Assembly: GCF_902826655.1 (NCBI RefSeq) | Contig: NZ_CADEFR010000029.1 | Span: 1 to 42,054, forward strand | DNA from: an uncultured Methylibium sp. | GTDB taxonomy: Bacteria > Pseudomonadota > Gammaproteobacteria > Burkholderiales > Burkholderiaceae_C | Reading direction: 5' to 3' | Length of the DNA: 42,054 nt | Shown: positions 27,255-35,486 of the stretch, piece after piece | Layout: each line of letters opens with the position of its first letter | Numbering within the stretch: position 1 is the stretch's first letter | Notes under the pieces: generated by a model | What the model was told of the DNA's origin: nothing | What the model saw: only the letters and a program-made list of their open reading frames with translations | The model's database searches: none | Translations under genes and position numbers: made by a program

Positions 27255-28001
27255 ATGGCCAACGTCGCCGGCCGCTGGGAACCGGGCATCGGCGACCCGA
27301 CGATCGGCGGCTGGCTCACGGTCGCGGCCTACGCGGTCGCCGCGTGGACCTGCTGGCGTGCCAGCCAGACGCAGCGCGGGCGCGCCGCGCCAGCGCCCGC
27401 GCGCTACTGGCTGCTGCTGGCGGTCGCGATGGCCATCCTCGGCCTCAACAAGCAGCTCGACCTGCAGAGCGCGCTGACGCAGATCGGGCGCGACATGGCC
27501 CGCGCCGATGGCTGGTACGAGCATCGCCACGAGGTGCAGGTCGCCTTCATCGCCGCCGTCGCGGTCGCGGGCATCGCCGGCGCCGCCTGGCTCGGGCGGT
27601 TGTCGTGGCCGCTGTCGCGCGGCCGGGCGCTGGCGCTGGGTGGCATCGGCTTCCTGCTGGTGTTCGTCGTGGCGCGCGCCTCGTCCTTCCACCACGTCGA
27701 CATCTGGTTGAAGGACACCGCCTTCGGCCTGCGCTGGAACTGGATCCTCGAGCTGTCGGGCATCGCGCTCGTCGCCTTCGGTGCGCTGCGCGAGCGCCGC
27801 ATCTTCGGGCCGGTCCGGGCCCGGCCCTACCGGCCCACGCCGCGTCCGCCGCCGGCCCGCGCCACGCGACCCGCGCCGGCCCCGGAACCGGCACCGCCGC
27901 CCGCGGCCGCGCCCCCCTCTCCGGCGCGTCGCCGGCCGTGGCGCGGCGACGATCGACAGGTCGTCTCGCCGGGGGATCCGCGCACCGACCGCGGCGCCTG
28001 A
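27255..28001 (+). CDS. Unrecognised five-segment membrane protein with proline-rich tail
   Basis: A 248-residue protein with hydrophobic segments at about 18-35, 51-66, 95-114, 124-141 and 163-178. Polar motifs flank them: LGLNKQLDLQ (62-71), GWYEHRHEVQ (86-95) and ARASSFHHVD (140-149), which look conserved and could form a site at the membrane surface. The tail (about 185-230) is almost entirely Pro, Ala and Arg and is presumably disordered. I do not recognise a named family. The ATG at 27255 is 16 bases after the GNAT stop, keeping it in the moxR unit. Confidence 0.75.
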   Translation: MANVAGRWEPGIGDPTIGGWLTVAAYAVAAWTCWRASQTQRGRAAPAPARYWLLLAVAMAILGLNKQLDLQSALTQIGRDMARADGWYEHRHEVQVAFIAAVAVAGIAGAAWLGRLSWPLSRGRALALGGIGFLLVFVVARASSFHHVDIWLKDTAFGLRWNWILELSGIALVAFGALRERRIFGPVRARPYRPTPRPPPARATRPAPAPEPAPPPAAAPPSPARRRPWRGDDRQVVSPGDPRTDRGA

Positions 28002-28012
28002 GTCGCATTGGC

Positions 28013-28018
28013 TACCAT
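28013..28018 (+). promoter_or_regulatory. Candidate internal -10 box before the VWA gene
   Basis: TACCAT in the context GGCTACCATCGG, 51 bases before the VWA ATG. It resembles the CTACAAT boxes elsewhere in the window. It would let the VWA-tamA-tamB genes be expressed apart from moxR. Confidence 0.35.
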
Positions 28019-28069
28019 CGGACCCGAGGGTCGCCCCCGCCACGGCCCGGCGACCCACCGCGAGCTGCC

Positions 28070-29239
28070 ATGCTGATCGACTTCTTCTACTCGCTGCGCA
28101 CCGCCAAGCTGCCGGTGTCGATCAAGGAGTACCTCGTGCTCCTGGAAGGCCTGCAGGCCGGCGTGATCGACACCTCCGTCGAGCAGTTCTACTACCTGGC
28201 CCGCACCACGCTGGTCAAGGACGAGGCCCACTTCGACAAGTTCGACCGCGCCTTCGCGGCCTACTTCAAGGGCGTCGAGACGGTGGCCGACTTCACCCAG
28301 GAAGTGCCGCTCGAATGGCTGCGCCGCACGCTCGAGATCGAGCTGACGCCCGAGCAGAAGGCGGCCATCGAGAAGATGGGCTGGGACGAGTTGATGGAGA
28401 CGTTGAAGAAGCGCTTCGAGGAACAGAAGGGGCGCCACGAAGGCGGCAGCAAGTGGATCGGCACCGGCGGCACCTCGCCCTTCGGCAACTCCGGCTACAA
28501 CCCGCAGGGCATCCGCATCGGCGGCGCCGGCAAGAACAAGAGCGCGGTCAAGGTCTGGGAGCAGCGCGCCTACAAGGACTACGACGACACCAAGGAACTC
28601 GGCACGCGCAACATCAAGGTCGCGCTGCGCCGCCTGCGGCGCTTCGCGCGCGAGGGCAACGAGCTCGAGCTCGACCTCGACGGCACCATCCACGGCACCG
28701 CCGCCAACGCCGGCCTGCTGGACATCCGGATGATTCCGGAGCGCCACAACAAGGTGAAGGTGCTGCTGCTGATGGACGTCGGCGGCACGATGGACGAGCA
28801 CATCCACCGCGTCGAGGAGCTGTTCTCGGCCTGCAAGAACGAGTTCAAGCACCTCGAGTTCTATTACTTCCACAACTGCGTCTACGACTTCATGTGGAAG
28901 AACAACCGTCGCCGCTTCAGCGAGAAGCACTCGACCTGGGACGTGATCCGCAAGTACAACCGGGACTACAAGCTGGTCTTCGTCGGCGACGCGACGATGA
29001 GCCCGTACGAGATCCTGCAACCCGGCGGCAGCGTCGAATACAACAACGAGGAGGCCGGCGCCGAGTGGCTGCAGCGGCTGACCCATGCGTTCCCCAAGTA
29101 CGCGTGGATCAACCCCGAGCCGCAGGGCGTGTGGGGCTACCGGCAGAGCATCTCGGTCATCCAGCAGCTGATGCAGCAGCGGATGTTCCCGCTGACGCTG
29201 CAGGGGCTGGAGGGGGCGATGCGGCTGCTCAGCAAGTGA
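28070..29239 (+). CDS. VWA-domain protein (CoxE-like), MoxR partner
   Basis: A 389-residue protein. The helical N-terminal half (1-125) is followed by a glycine-rich linker (about 125-160) and a von Willebrand A domain. The metal-site motif reads DVGGT (236-240) in LLLMDVGGTMDEH, a variant of DxSxS in which the first serine is glycine. The last part (LTHAFPKYAWINPEPQGVWGYRQSI) is typical of proteobacterial CoxE-like proteins. It should work with the MoxR ATPase. Its TGA overlaps the tamA GTG by 4 bases, so the two are translated together. Confidence 0.9.
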   Translation: MLIDFFYSLRTAKLPVSIKEYLVLLEGLQAGVIDTSVEQFYYLARTTLVKDEAHFDKFDRAFAAYFKGVETVADFTQEVPLEWLRRTLEIELTPEQKAAIEKMGWDELMETLKKRFEEQKGRHEGGSKWIGTGGTSPFGNSGYNPQGIRIGGAGKNKSAVKVWEQRAYKDYDDTKELGTRNIKVALRRLRRFAREGNELELDLDGTIHGTAANAGLLDIRMIPERHNKVKVLLLMDVGGTMDEHIHRVEELFSACKNEFKHLEFYYFHNCVYDFMWKNNRRRFSEKHSTWDVIRKYNRDYKLVFVGDATMSPYEILQPGGSVEYNNEEAGAEWLQRLTHAFPKYAWINPEPQGVWGYRQSISVIQQLMQQRMFPLTLQGLEGAMRLLSK

Positions 29240-31134
29240 GCCTGCGCGCCGCGCTGCGACGGATCGGCCCGGCCCTCGCGCTCGCGGGGCTGCTGGGCGC
29301 AGCGCAGGTCGCGGCGCAGACGGCCGACGACGACACCGAAGCCGAGGCGCCGCCGCCCGAAGAGCAGTACGCGGCCCCGCTGTTCGACCCCGGCGTCGCC
29401 ACGCTGCCGGCCGGCGCCAACGGCGCCTACCGGATCGAGTTGCGGGCGCCCAATCCGCTGCGCGACCTGCTGCTGCGCCACCTGGACCTGGTGCGCTTCC
29501 GCGACCAGGCCGACATCTCGCCGGTCGAGGTGGGCCGCCTGCTGGCAGCCACGCCGGCCCAGGTGCGCAGCCTGCTCGAGCCCGAGGGCTACTTCAACGC
29601 CGTCGTCGAGGTGGCGCGCGACGACGCCGAGGGCGGGCCGCCGCTGCTGCGCGTGCGCGTCGAGCCCGGCCCGCCGACGCGCGTCGAGCGCGTGCAGCTC
29701 GAGATCCAGGGACCCTATGCCGAAGCGATGGGCGCCGGCGACCCGGCGCTGCAGCGCCGCTGGCAGCGCCTGCAGTCGCGCTGGCTGCTGCCATCGGGCA
29801 GCGCGTTCAGTCAGCCGGCCTGGAACACCGCCAAGAACGCGCTGCTCGCCAGCCTGCGCTCGCGCGGCTACGCCAGCGCGGCCTTCGCCGGCACCGGCGC
29901 CGAGGTCGACGCGGCGCGCAACCGCGCGCGGCTCTTCGTCGTGGTCGACAGCGGACCGGCCTACCGCATCGGCGAGATTCGCATCGAGGGCCTGGAGCGT
30001 ACGCCGCCCGAGGCCGCGCTGAACCTGCTGCCCTTCGAGACCGGCCAGCCCTACACCGAGAAGATGCTGCTCGACTACCAGGAGGCGCTGCAGAAGTCCG
30101 GGCTCTACGAAGGCGTCGCCGTCGAGCTGGACCTCGACCCGCAGCAGGCCGACCGCGCGACGGTGGTGGCCCGCTTGCGCGAGCAGGCGACGCAGAACGC
30201 CACCGTCAGCGTCGGCTTCTCCAGCAACACCGGCCCGCGCGTCGGCCTGGAGCACACGCACCGGCGTGCCTTCGGTCGCGACCTGGTGGCCAGCAGCAAG
30301 CTCAAGCTCGGCCGCGACGAACGCGAGCTGTCCTTCGACCTGCTGACCTATCCGCAGCCCGGCGGCTACCGCAACCTCGTCGGCCTGCGCGCCGACTACC
30401 TCGACGCCGGCGGCGCCGTGACGCAGACGCAGCGCGTGCGCGTCGGCCGCAGCCGCGACACCGAACGGCTCGACCGCCTCTACTACCTCGAATACAACCG
30501 CACGACGCTCGACACCGCGACCCAGAGCACGACCGACCGCGCGGTGCTGGCCAACTCCGAGTGGGTGCGTCGCGACGTCAACAACCTCGTGTTCCCGACG
30601 CGCGGGCTGATCCTCAGCGCGCAGGGCGGTGCCGGCGTGGCGCAGGACGCCGACCGCGAGCGCGGCCCGTTCGCGCGGCTCTACCTCGCCGGGGTCTGGT
30701 ACCAGCCGCTGTTCGGCGGCTGGCTCGGCCAGGTGCGTGCCGAGGTCGCGCAGGTGCTGAAGAGGGAGTCGCTCGGCATCCCCGACTCGCTGCTGTTCCG
30801 CGCCGGCGGCGACGACTCGGTGCGCGGCTACGGCTACCGCACGCTGGGCCCAGTGCGAGACGGTGCGGTGGTCGGCGGGCCGGTCATGGCCACCGGCAGC
30901 ATCGAGCTGATGCGCCGCTTCTCGCAGACCTCGGCGCAATGGCGCAACTGGTACGGCGCGGTGTTCGTCGACGCCGGCAACGCCGCCCAGGACTGGGAGG
31001 ACTACGAGCCCGCCATCGGCTACGGCGTCGGCGTGCGCTGGCGCAGCCCGATCGGCCCGCTGCGCGTCGACCTGGCCTACGGCCAGAAGGTCAAGTCGGT
31101 GCGCCTGCATGTCAGCGTGGGGGTCACGTTCTGA
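29236..31134 (+). CDS. tamA: TamA, outer-membrane translocation/assembly barrel
   Basis: A 632-residue Omp85-family protein. It has a signal peptide (LALAGLLGAAQVAAQ, to about 28), POTRA domains (about 50-300, for example AYRIGEIRIEGLERTPPEAA) and a C-terminal 16-strand barrel. The barrel has the loop-6 VRGYGY motif (529-534) and a terminal phenylalanine (VSVGVTF). TamA works with TamB in autotransporter assembly and lipid movement to the outer membrane. The start is a GTG in a GTGA overlap with the VWA stop. Its own TGA shares one base with the tamB ATG. Confidence 0.92.
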   Translation: MSLRAALRRIGPALALAGLLGAAQVAAQTADDDTEAEAPPPEEQYAAPLFDPGVATLPAGANGAYRIELRAPNPLRDLLLRHLDLVRFRDQADISPVEVGRLLAATPAQVRSLLEPEGYFNAVVEVARDDAEGGPPLLRVRVEPGPPTRVERVQLEIQGPYAEAMGAGDPALQRRWQRLQSRWLLPSGSAFSQPAWNTAKNALLASLRSRGYASAAFAGTGAEVDAARNRARLFVVVDSGPAYRIGEIRIEGLERTPPEAALNLLPFETGQPYTEKMLLDYQEALQKSGLYEGVAVELDLDPQQADRATVVARLREQATQNATVSVGFSSNTGPRVGLEHTHRRAFGRDLVASSKLKLGRDERELSFDLLTYPQPGGYRNLVGLRADYLDAGGAVTQTQRVRVGRSRDTERLDRLYYLEYNRTTLDTATQSTTDRAVLANSEWVRRDVNNLVFPTRGLILSAQGGAGVAQDADRERGPFARLYLAGVWYQPLFGGWLGQVRAEVAQVLKRESLGIPDSLLFRAGGDDSVRGYGYRTLGPVRDGAVVGGPVMATGSIELMRRFSQTSAQWRNWYGAVFVDAGNAAQDWEDYEPAIGYGVGVRWRSPIGPLRVDLAYGQKVKSVRLHVSVGVTF

Positions 31135-34100
31135 TGGCCGTCGCGGCTACGCGCTGGCGCTGGCGCCTCCTGCTGCTGGCGATGCTGGCGCTGCCGGCGG
31201 CGGGCGTGGCCCTCGTCGCGTCGGCCTGGCAGGCGCTGCACACCGAAGCCGGAACGCGCTGGTGGCTCGAGCGTGCCGCCCCCTACCTGCCGGGCATCGC
31301 CCTCGATCAGCCGCAAGGCGCGCTGCTCGGCGCAGGCAGCGAGTTCCGGCTCGCGCGGCTGACGCTGCAGGCCGGCCGCAGCAGCGTGCGCATCGACGGG
31401 CTGCGGACCAGCGGCCTGCAGCTGCGGGACTGGCGCTGGAGCACGCCCTTCGTGCACCTGAGCGCGCGCTCGGCCGAGGCGCAGTCCGTCGCCGTGACGA
31501 CGACGCCGGCCCCGCAACCCGTGCCGCCCACCGTCGCGCCGACAAACCTGCAACTGCCGTTGACCGCGGTCATCGACGCCCTGCGCGTGACCCGGCTCGA
31601 GCTGCCGGGGCTGGCGCAGCCGGTCGAGGAGCTGACGGCGCGCCTCGAGGTCGGCCCCGTGCACCGCGTCGACGCGCTCGCGCTGCGCTGGCATGGCCTG
31701 CGCGCCGAGGGCGCGGCGCAGATCGACGCCGCCGCGCCCATGACCCTGAAGGCCCGCCTGTCGGTGCGCAGCGATCCGCAGGCCGACGCCGCCGCCCTGC
31801 CGGCCTGGGCCCGCGACCTGACGCTCGCGCTGCAGGCCGGCGGGCCGCTCGCGGCCTTCGACGCCCAGGGCAGCCTGGCGATGCAGTCGCAGCGCCTCGA
31901 GGCGCTGGCGCGCGTCACGCCGTTTGCGGCACTGCCGGTCGCGCAGCTCGACGCGCGTTTCGAGCAGCTCGACCTGGCGCGCCTGCTGGCGCCCTTCGGC
32001 GTCGCCGCGGCACCGGTCACCGACCTGGCCGGCACCGCGGTCGTGCAGCTGCAGGCCGGCGAGCCCCTGCGCGTCGAGGTCCAGGCGCGCAACGGCCTGC
32101 CCGGTCGCTGGGACCAGCAGCGCGCGCCGGTGCGCGAGATCGACGTGCTGGCGCAAGGTCGCGACGACCGCTGGCAGATCGAGCGCGCGCTGCTGCAGCT
32201 GGCGACCGACCTGCGCACGCCGGCCGGCACGCTGGGCGGCTCGGGCCGCATCGAGGCCGGGCGTGCCGAGGCCAAGCTCGAGCTCGGTGGCGTCGTCCTG
32301 CAGGGCCTGGACCAGCGCGCGCCGCCGCTGCGCTTGTCGGGGCCGATCGCGCTGAAGCACGCGCCGCTGGCCGCAGGATCGAGTGCGGCCTGGGGCGCGC
32401 TGGACTTCGACGCGCGGCTCGAGGGCACGCTGGTCGGCGGGCCGCGCGAGCGCGCACCCCGGCCGCTGCGCGACGACGTGCGCCTGGTGGCCACCGGCAG
32501 CGCGACGCCGACCTCGGCCACGCTCTCGCGCCTGGCGGCCACGGCCGGTGCCGCGCGGCTGGACGGCAAGGCCCAGGCGCGGCGCAACGGCGGCTTCTGG
32601 GCCACCGAGGCCACGCTGAAGCTGGCCGGCTTCGACCCATCGCTGTGGCTGCCCGGCGAGCCGGCGGCCGCGTGGCGACGCAGTCGCAATGCGCTCAACG
32701 GCGACTTCGCGCTGGACGTCCAGGTGCCGGCCGACACGCCCGACACCGCCGCCCTGCTGGCCGCCTTGCGCGGCAGTCTGCGTGCCGAGCTGACCGACAG
32801 CGCGCTGGCCGGCCAACCCCTGGCGCTGCGGCTCCAGGCCGACGCCGACGGCAGCGGCCGGCTCGGCGTCGACGGCGAAGCGCGTGCCGCCGACAACCGC
32901 GCCTCGCTGAGCCTGAAGATGCGCGCGCCTTCGCGCGCCGCGGCGACGGCCGACGAGCGGCTGCAGTTCAAGCTCGAGGCGCCGGCCTTGGCGCAGCTCG
33001 CGCCGCTGGCCCAGGCACTGGGACTCGGCGCGCTGGCCGGCCGCGCCCAGGTCGACGCCGAGGCCGACGGATCGCTCGGCGCCTGGCTGCTGGGTGGCGG
33101 CGCGCGCGGCACGCTGGGTACGCGCGGCAGCTTCAAGTTCGAGGCCCTGGCCCTGGGCAGCAACGGCCTCGATCTCGCCACCGGCCAGTGGAACGCCACG
33201 CTGCCGGGCGCCGAGGCCGCAGGCGCCGCGATGGCCCGTACCCGCGTCGAAGCCCAGGCCGCGTTGACGCGCCTGCGCCTGCCCGGCCTGCTGGTGCCGG
33301 CGGCAAACCTCCAGGCCAACGGCACGCTGGCCGAGCACCGCGCCGAACTGCGCGCCACATTGCGCCAGCCCCAGCCGGCCGGCACCGAGTCCACCGAGGG
33401 CGAGCCGGCGCCGCTGGCCCTCGACGCCACGCTCGCCGGCAACTGGCGCGCCGGTGAAGGCGCGGCACCGCAGTCCTGGCGCGTGACGCTGCCGGAGCTG
33501 GCACTGCGGCCCAATGTGGCCGCGAGTCCGGACAAGACCGCAGCCGCGGCCAAGGCGGGTGCGACGCCGTCGCTGCCGCTGGTCATCGCCCGCGACCTGG
33601 CCTTCGAGCTGCAGCAGGGCCCGCAGCTGCTGCGCCTGCAGGCCCAGCCCGGCAGCGCCGACGTGCTGGGCGCGGTGCTGCGCTGGAGCCGCCTGCGCTG
33701 GGAGCGCAGCGGCACGGCCGAACCGCGGCTCGACCTGCAGGCCGAGGTCGAGCCCTTCGTCGTCGCGCAGCTGTTGCAGCGGCTGCAGCCGGACTTCGGC
33801 TGGACCGGCGACCTGAAGGTCGGCGCGCGCGCCAGCGTGACGAGCGACCCGACGGTGAACGCGCGCATCGAGATCGCGCGCAGCGGCGGCGACCTGCAGG
33901 TCAGCGAGTTCGGCAGCGTGCAGCCGCTGGGCCTGAGCGACGCGCGCATCGAGCTGGTGGCCGAGGCCGGCACCTGGCGCATGAACCAGCTCGTGGCCGG
34001 CGCCAATCTCGGCCGCGTCGTCGGCGCGCAGAGGGTGCGCACCGATCCGCAGCGGCTGTGGCCGGCGCCCGACGCGCCGATCGAGGGCGCGCTGCGCGTG

Positions 34101-35348
34101 CAGGTCGAGCAGCTGGCCACCTGGGGCGCCTGGGTGCCGGCCGGCTGGCGGCTCGGCGGCGCGCTGGACGGCACGCTGCGGATCGCCGGCCGCTTCGGCG
34201 CGCCGCAGTGGATCGGCGAAGTCCAGGGCCGCCAGCTCGCGGTGCGCAACACGCTCGAGGGCGTGACGCTGACGGACGGCCAGCTCGACGCGCGCTTCGA
34301 GGGCGACACCGCGCGGCTGACGACGCTGCGCTTCAAGGCCGGCGACGGCGAGATCGGCGCCAGCGGCGAAGCGCGCCTGGGCGAGCAGCCGCAGGCGCGA
34401 CTGCAGTTCGAGGCCGAGCGCGCGACGGTGCTGGGCCGCGTCGACCGGCGTGTCGTCGCCAGCGGCAAGGTCGCGGTGCAGCTGGACGCGCAGACGCTCC
34501 GGATCGACGGCGACCTGCGCGCCGACGAGGGCCTGATCGACGCCAGCCGCGGCGATGCGCCGACCCTCGGCGACGACGTCACCGTCAAGCGGCCGGGGGA
34601 CCGGGCCGCAGCGGCGGACACCGCCGCGCGCCGCCCGCCGCGCGGCGTCGAGCTGCGCGTCGGCGTCGATCTGGGCCAGCGCTTCCGCATCCGCGGTCGC
34701 GGCATCGACACGCGCCTGCAGGGCCAGCTGCGCCTGACCAGTCCCGGCGGCAAGCTGGCGACGCACGGCGAGGTCCGCACCGACAACGGCACCTACGAGG
34801 CCTACGGCCAGAAGCTCGCGATCGAGCGCGGCGTCATCACCTTCGTCGGCGACGTCGCCAACCCGAGGCTCGACATCGAGGCCGTGCGTGCCAACACCGA
34901 CACGCGCGTCGGCGTGATCGTCGGCGGCAGCGCGCAGTCGCCGCGCGTGCGGCTGTTCTCCGACCCCGAGCTGCCGGACACCGAGAAGCTGGCGCTGCTG
35001 GTCACCGGGCGCAGCTACGACAGCCTGGGCGGCACCGAGACCCTGCTGCTGCAGCGCGCCGCGCTCGCGCTGCTGGCCGGCGACGGCGCCGACAGCAGCT
35101 TCGACGTGGCGCGGGCGCTGCAGCTGGACGAGCTGTCGGTGCGGCAGAGCGACGGCACCGTGCGCGACACCGTGGTGACGCTCGGCAAGCAGCTCTCGGA
35201 CCGCGTCTACGTCGGCTACGAACGCGGCCTGAACGCGACCGCCGGGAACTGGCAGCTGATCTACCGGATCGCGCAGCGCTTCACGCTGCGCGCGCAGTCG
35301 GGCGAGGACCCGGCGGTCGACCTGATCTGGATCTTTCGCTGGAACTGA
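31134..35348 (+). CDS. tamB: TamB, inner-membrane-anchored periplasm-spanning partner of TamA
   Basis: A 1404-residue protein with an N-terminal membrane anchor (about 9-28) and a long beta-repeat body forming the lipid-binding groove typical of AsmA/TamB-like bridge proteins. The conserved C-terminal DUF490/TamB domain is present (LRLTSPGGKLATHGEVRTDN, NTDTRVGVIVGGSAQSPRVR, SDRVYVGYERGLN), ending LIWIFRWN. The ATG overlaps the tamA stop by one base. The body is very rich in Ala, Leu, Arg and Gly, and an equally long open frame on the other strand is only a GC-bias artefact. Confidence 0.93.
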   Translation: MAVAATRWRWRLLLLAMLALPAAGVALVASAWQALHTEAGTRWWLERAAPYLPGIALDQPQGALLGAGSEFRLARLTLQAGRSSVRIDGLRTSGLQLRDWRWSTPFVHLSARSAEAQSVAVTTTPAPQPVPPTVAPTNLQLPLTAVIDALRVTRLELPGLAQPVEELTARLEVGPVHRVDALALRWHGLRAEGAAQIDAAAPMTLKARLSVRSDPQADAAALPAWARDLTLALQAGGPLAAFDAQGSLAMQSQRLEALARVTPFAALPVAQLDARFEQLDLARLLAPFGVAAAPVTDLAGTAVVQLQAGEPLRVEVQARNGLPGRWDQQRAPVREIDVLAQGRDDRWQIERALLQLATDLRTPAGTLGGSGRIEAGRAEAKLELGGVVLQGLDQRAPPLRLSGPIALKHAPLAAGSSAAWGALDFDARLEGTLVGGPRERAPRPLRDDVRLVATGSATPTSATLSRLAATAGAARLDGKAQARRNGGFWATEATLKLAGFDPSLWLPGEPAAAWRRSRNALNGDFALDVQVPADTPDTAALLAALRGSLRAELTDSALAGQPLALRLQADADGSGRLGVDGEARAADNRASLSLKMRAPSRAAATADERLQFKLEAPALAQLAPLAQALGLGALAGRAQVDAEADGSLGAWLLGGGARGTLGTRGSFKFEALALGSNGLDLATGQWNATLPGAEAAGAAMARTRVEAQAALTRLRLPGLLVPAANLQANGTLAEHRAELRATLRQPQPAGTESTEGEPAPLALDATLAGNWRAGEGAAPQSWRVTLPELALRPNVAASPDKTAAAAKAGATPSLPLVIARDLAFELQQGPQLLRLQAQPGSADVLGAVLRWSRLRWERSGTAEPRLDLQAEVEPFVVAQLLQRLQPDFGWTGDLKVGARASVTSDPTVNARIEIARSGGDLQVSEFGSVQPLGLSDARIELVAEAGTWRMNQLVAGANLGRVVGAQRVRTDPQRLWPAPDAPIEGALRVQVEQLATWGAWVPAGWRLGGALDGTLRIAGRFGAPQWIGEVQGRQLAVRNTLEGVTLTDGQLDARFEGDTARLTTLRFKAGDGEIGASGEARLGEQPQARLQFEAERATVLGRVDRRVVASGKVAVQLDAQTLRIDGDLRADEGLIDASRGDAPTLGDDVTVKRPGDRAAAADTAARRPPRGVELRVGVDLGQRFRIRGRGIDTRLQGQLRLTSPGGKLATHGEVRTDNGTYEAYGQKLAIERGVITFVGDVANPRLDIEAVRANTDTRVGVIVGGSAQSPRVRLFSDPELPDTEKLALLVTGRSYDSLGGTETLLLQRAALALLAGDGADSSFDVARALQLDELSVRQSDGTVRDTVVTLGKQLSDRVYVGYERGLNATAGNWQLIYRIAQRFTLRAQSGEDPAVDLIWIFRWN

Positions 35349-35377
35349 CCGCGGGCCGACGTCGCAAGGGCGGCTCC

Positions 35378-35383
35378 TACAAT
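35378..35383 (+). promoter_or_regulatory. Candidate -10 box of the tRNA-Arg gene
   Basis: TACAAT in the context CTCCTACAATC, identical over ten bases to the argH element. It ends 11 bases before the tRNA, the expected distance. The -35 region is weak. Confidence 0.5.
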
Positions 35384-35394
35384 CACGGCGGTCC

Positions 35395-35469
35395 GCCACC
35401 GTAGTTCAATGGATAGAACGGCCGCCTCCTAAGCGGCAGATACAGGTTCGATTCCTGTCGGAGGCGCCA
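35395..35469 (+). tRNA. tRNA-Arg (anticodon CCU), CCA encoded
   Basis: A full cloverleaf can be drawn: D stem GTTC/GAAC, anticodon stem GCCGC/GCGGC with loop CTCCTAA (anticodon CCT, reads AGG), T stem ACAGG/CCTGT with loop TTCGATT, discriminator G and encoded CCA (35467-35469). The acceptor arms GCCACCG (35395-35401) and CGGAGGC (35459-35465) pair except for an A-A mismatch at the fourth position. It lies 46 bases after tamB. Confidence 0.93.
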
Positions 35470-35486
35470 GCCGCCGGTCCGGGCAC

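Noticed and set aside
27840-27930. CCG/GCC-rich stretch as a microsatellite or CRISPR-like repeat
   Set aside because: It is codon-biased Pro/Ala/Arg coding sequence for the tail of the membrane protein, with no regular unit.
31077-35399. A 1440-codon open frame on the minus strand opposite tamB
   Set aside because: It mirrors tamB exactly, lacks any domain or plausible start region, and its Arg/Gln/Leu-rich composition is what antisense of GC-rich code gives.
35395-35469. tRNA-Arg as an integration site of a mobile element
   Set aside because: No integrase and no second copy of the tRNA 3' end were seen in the window; flanking genes are ordinary core genes.
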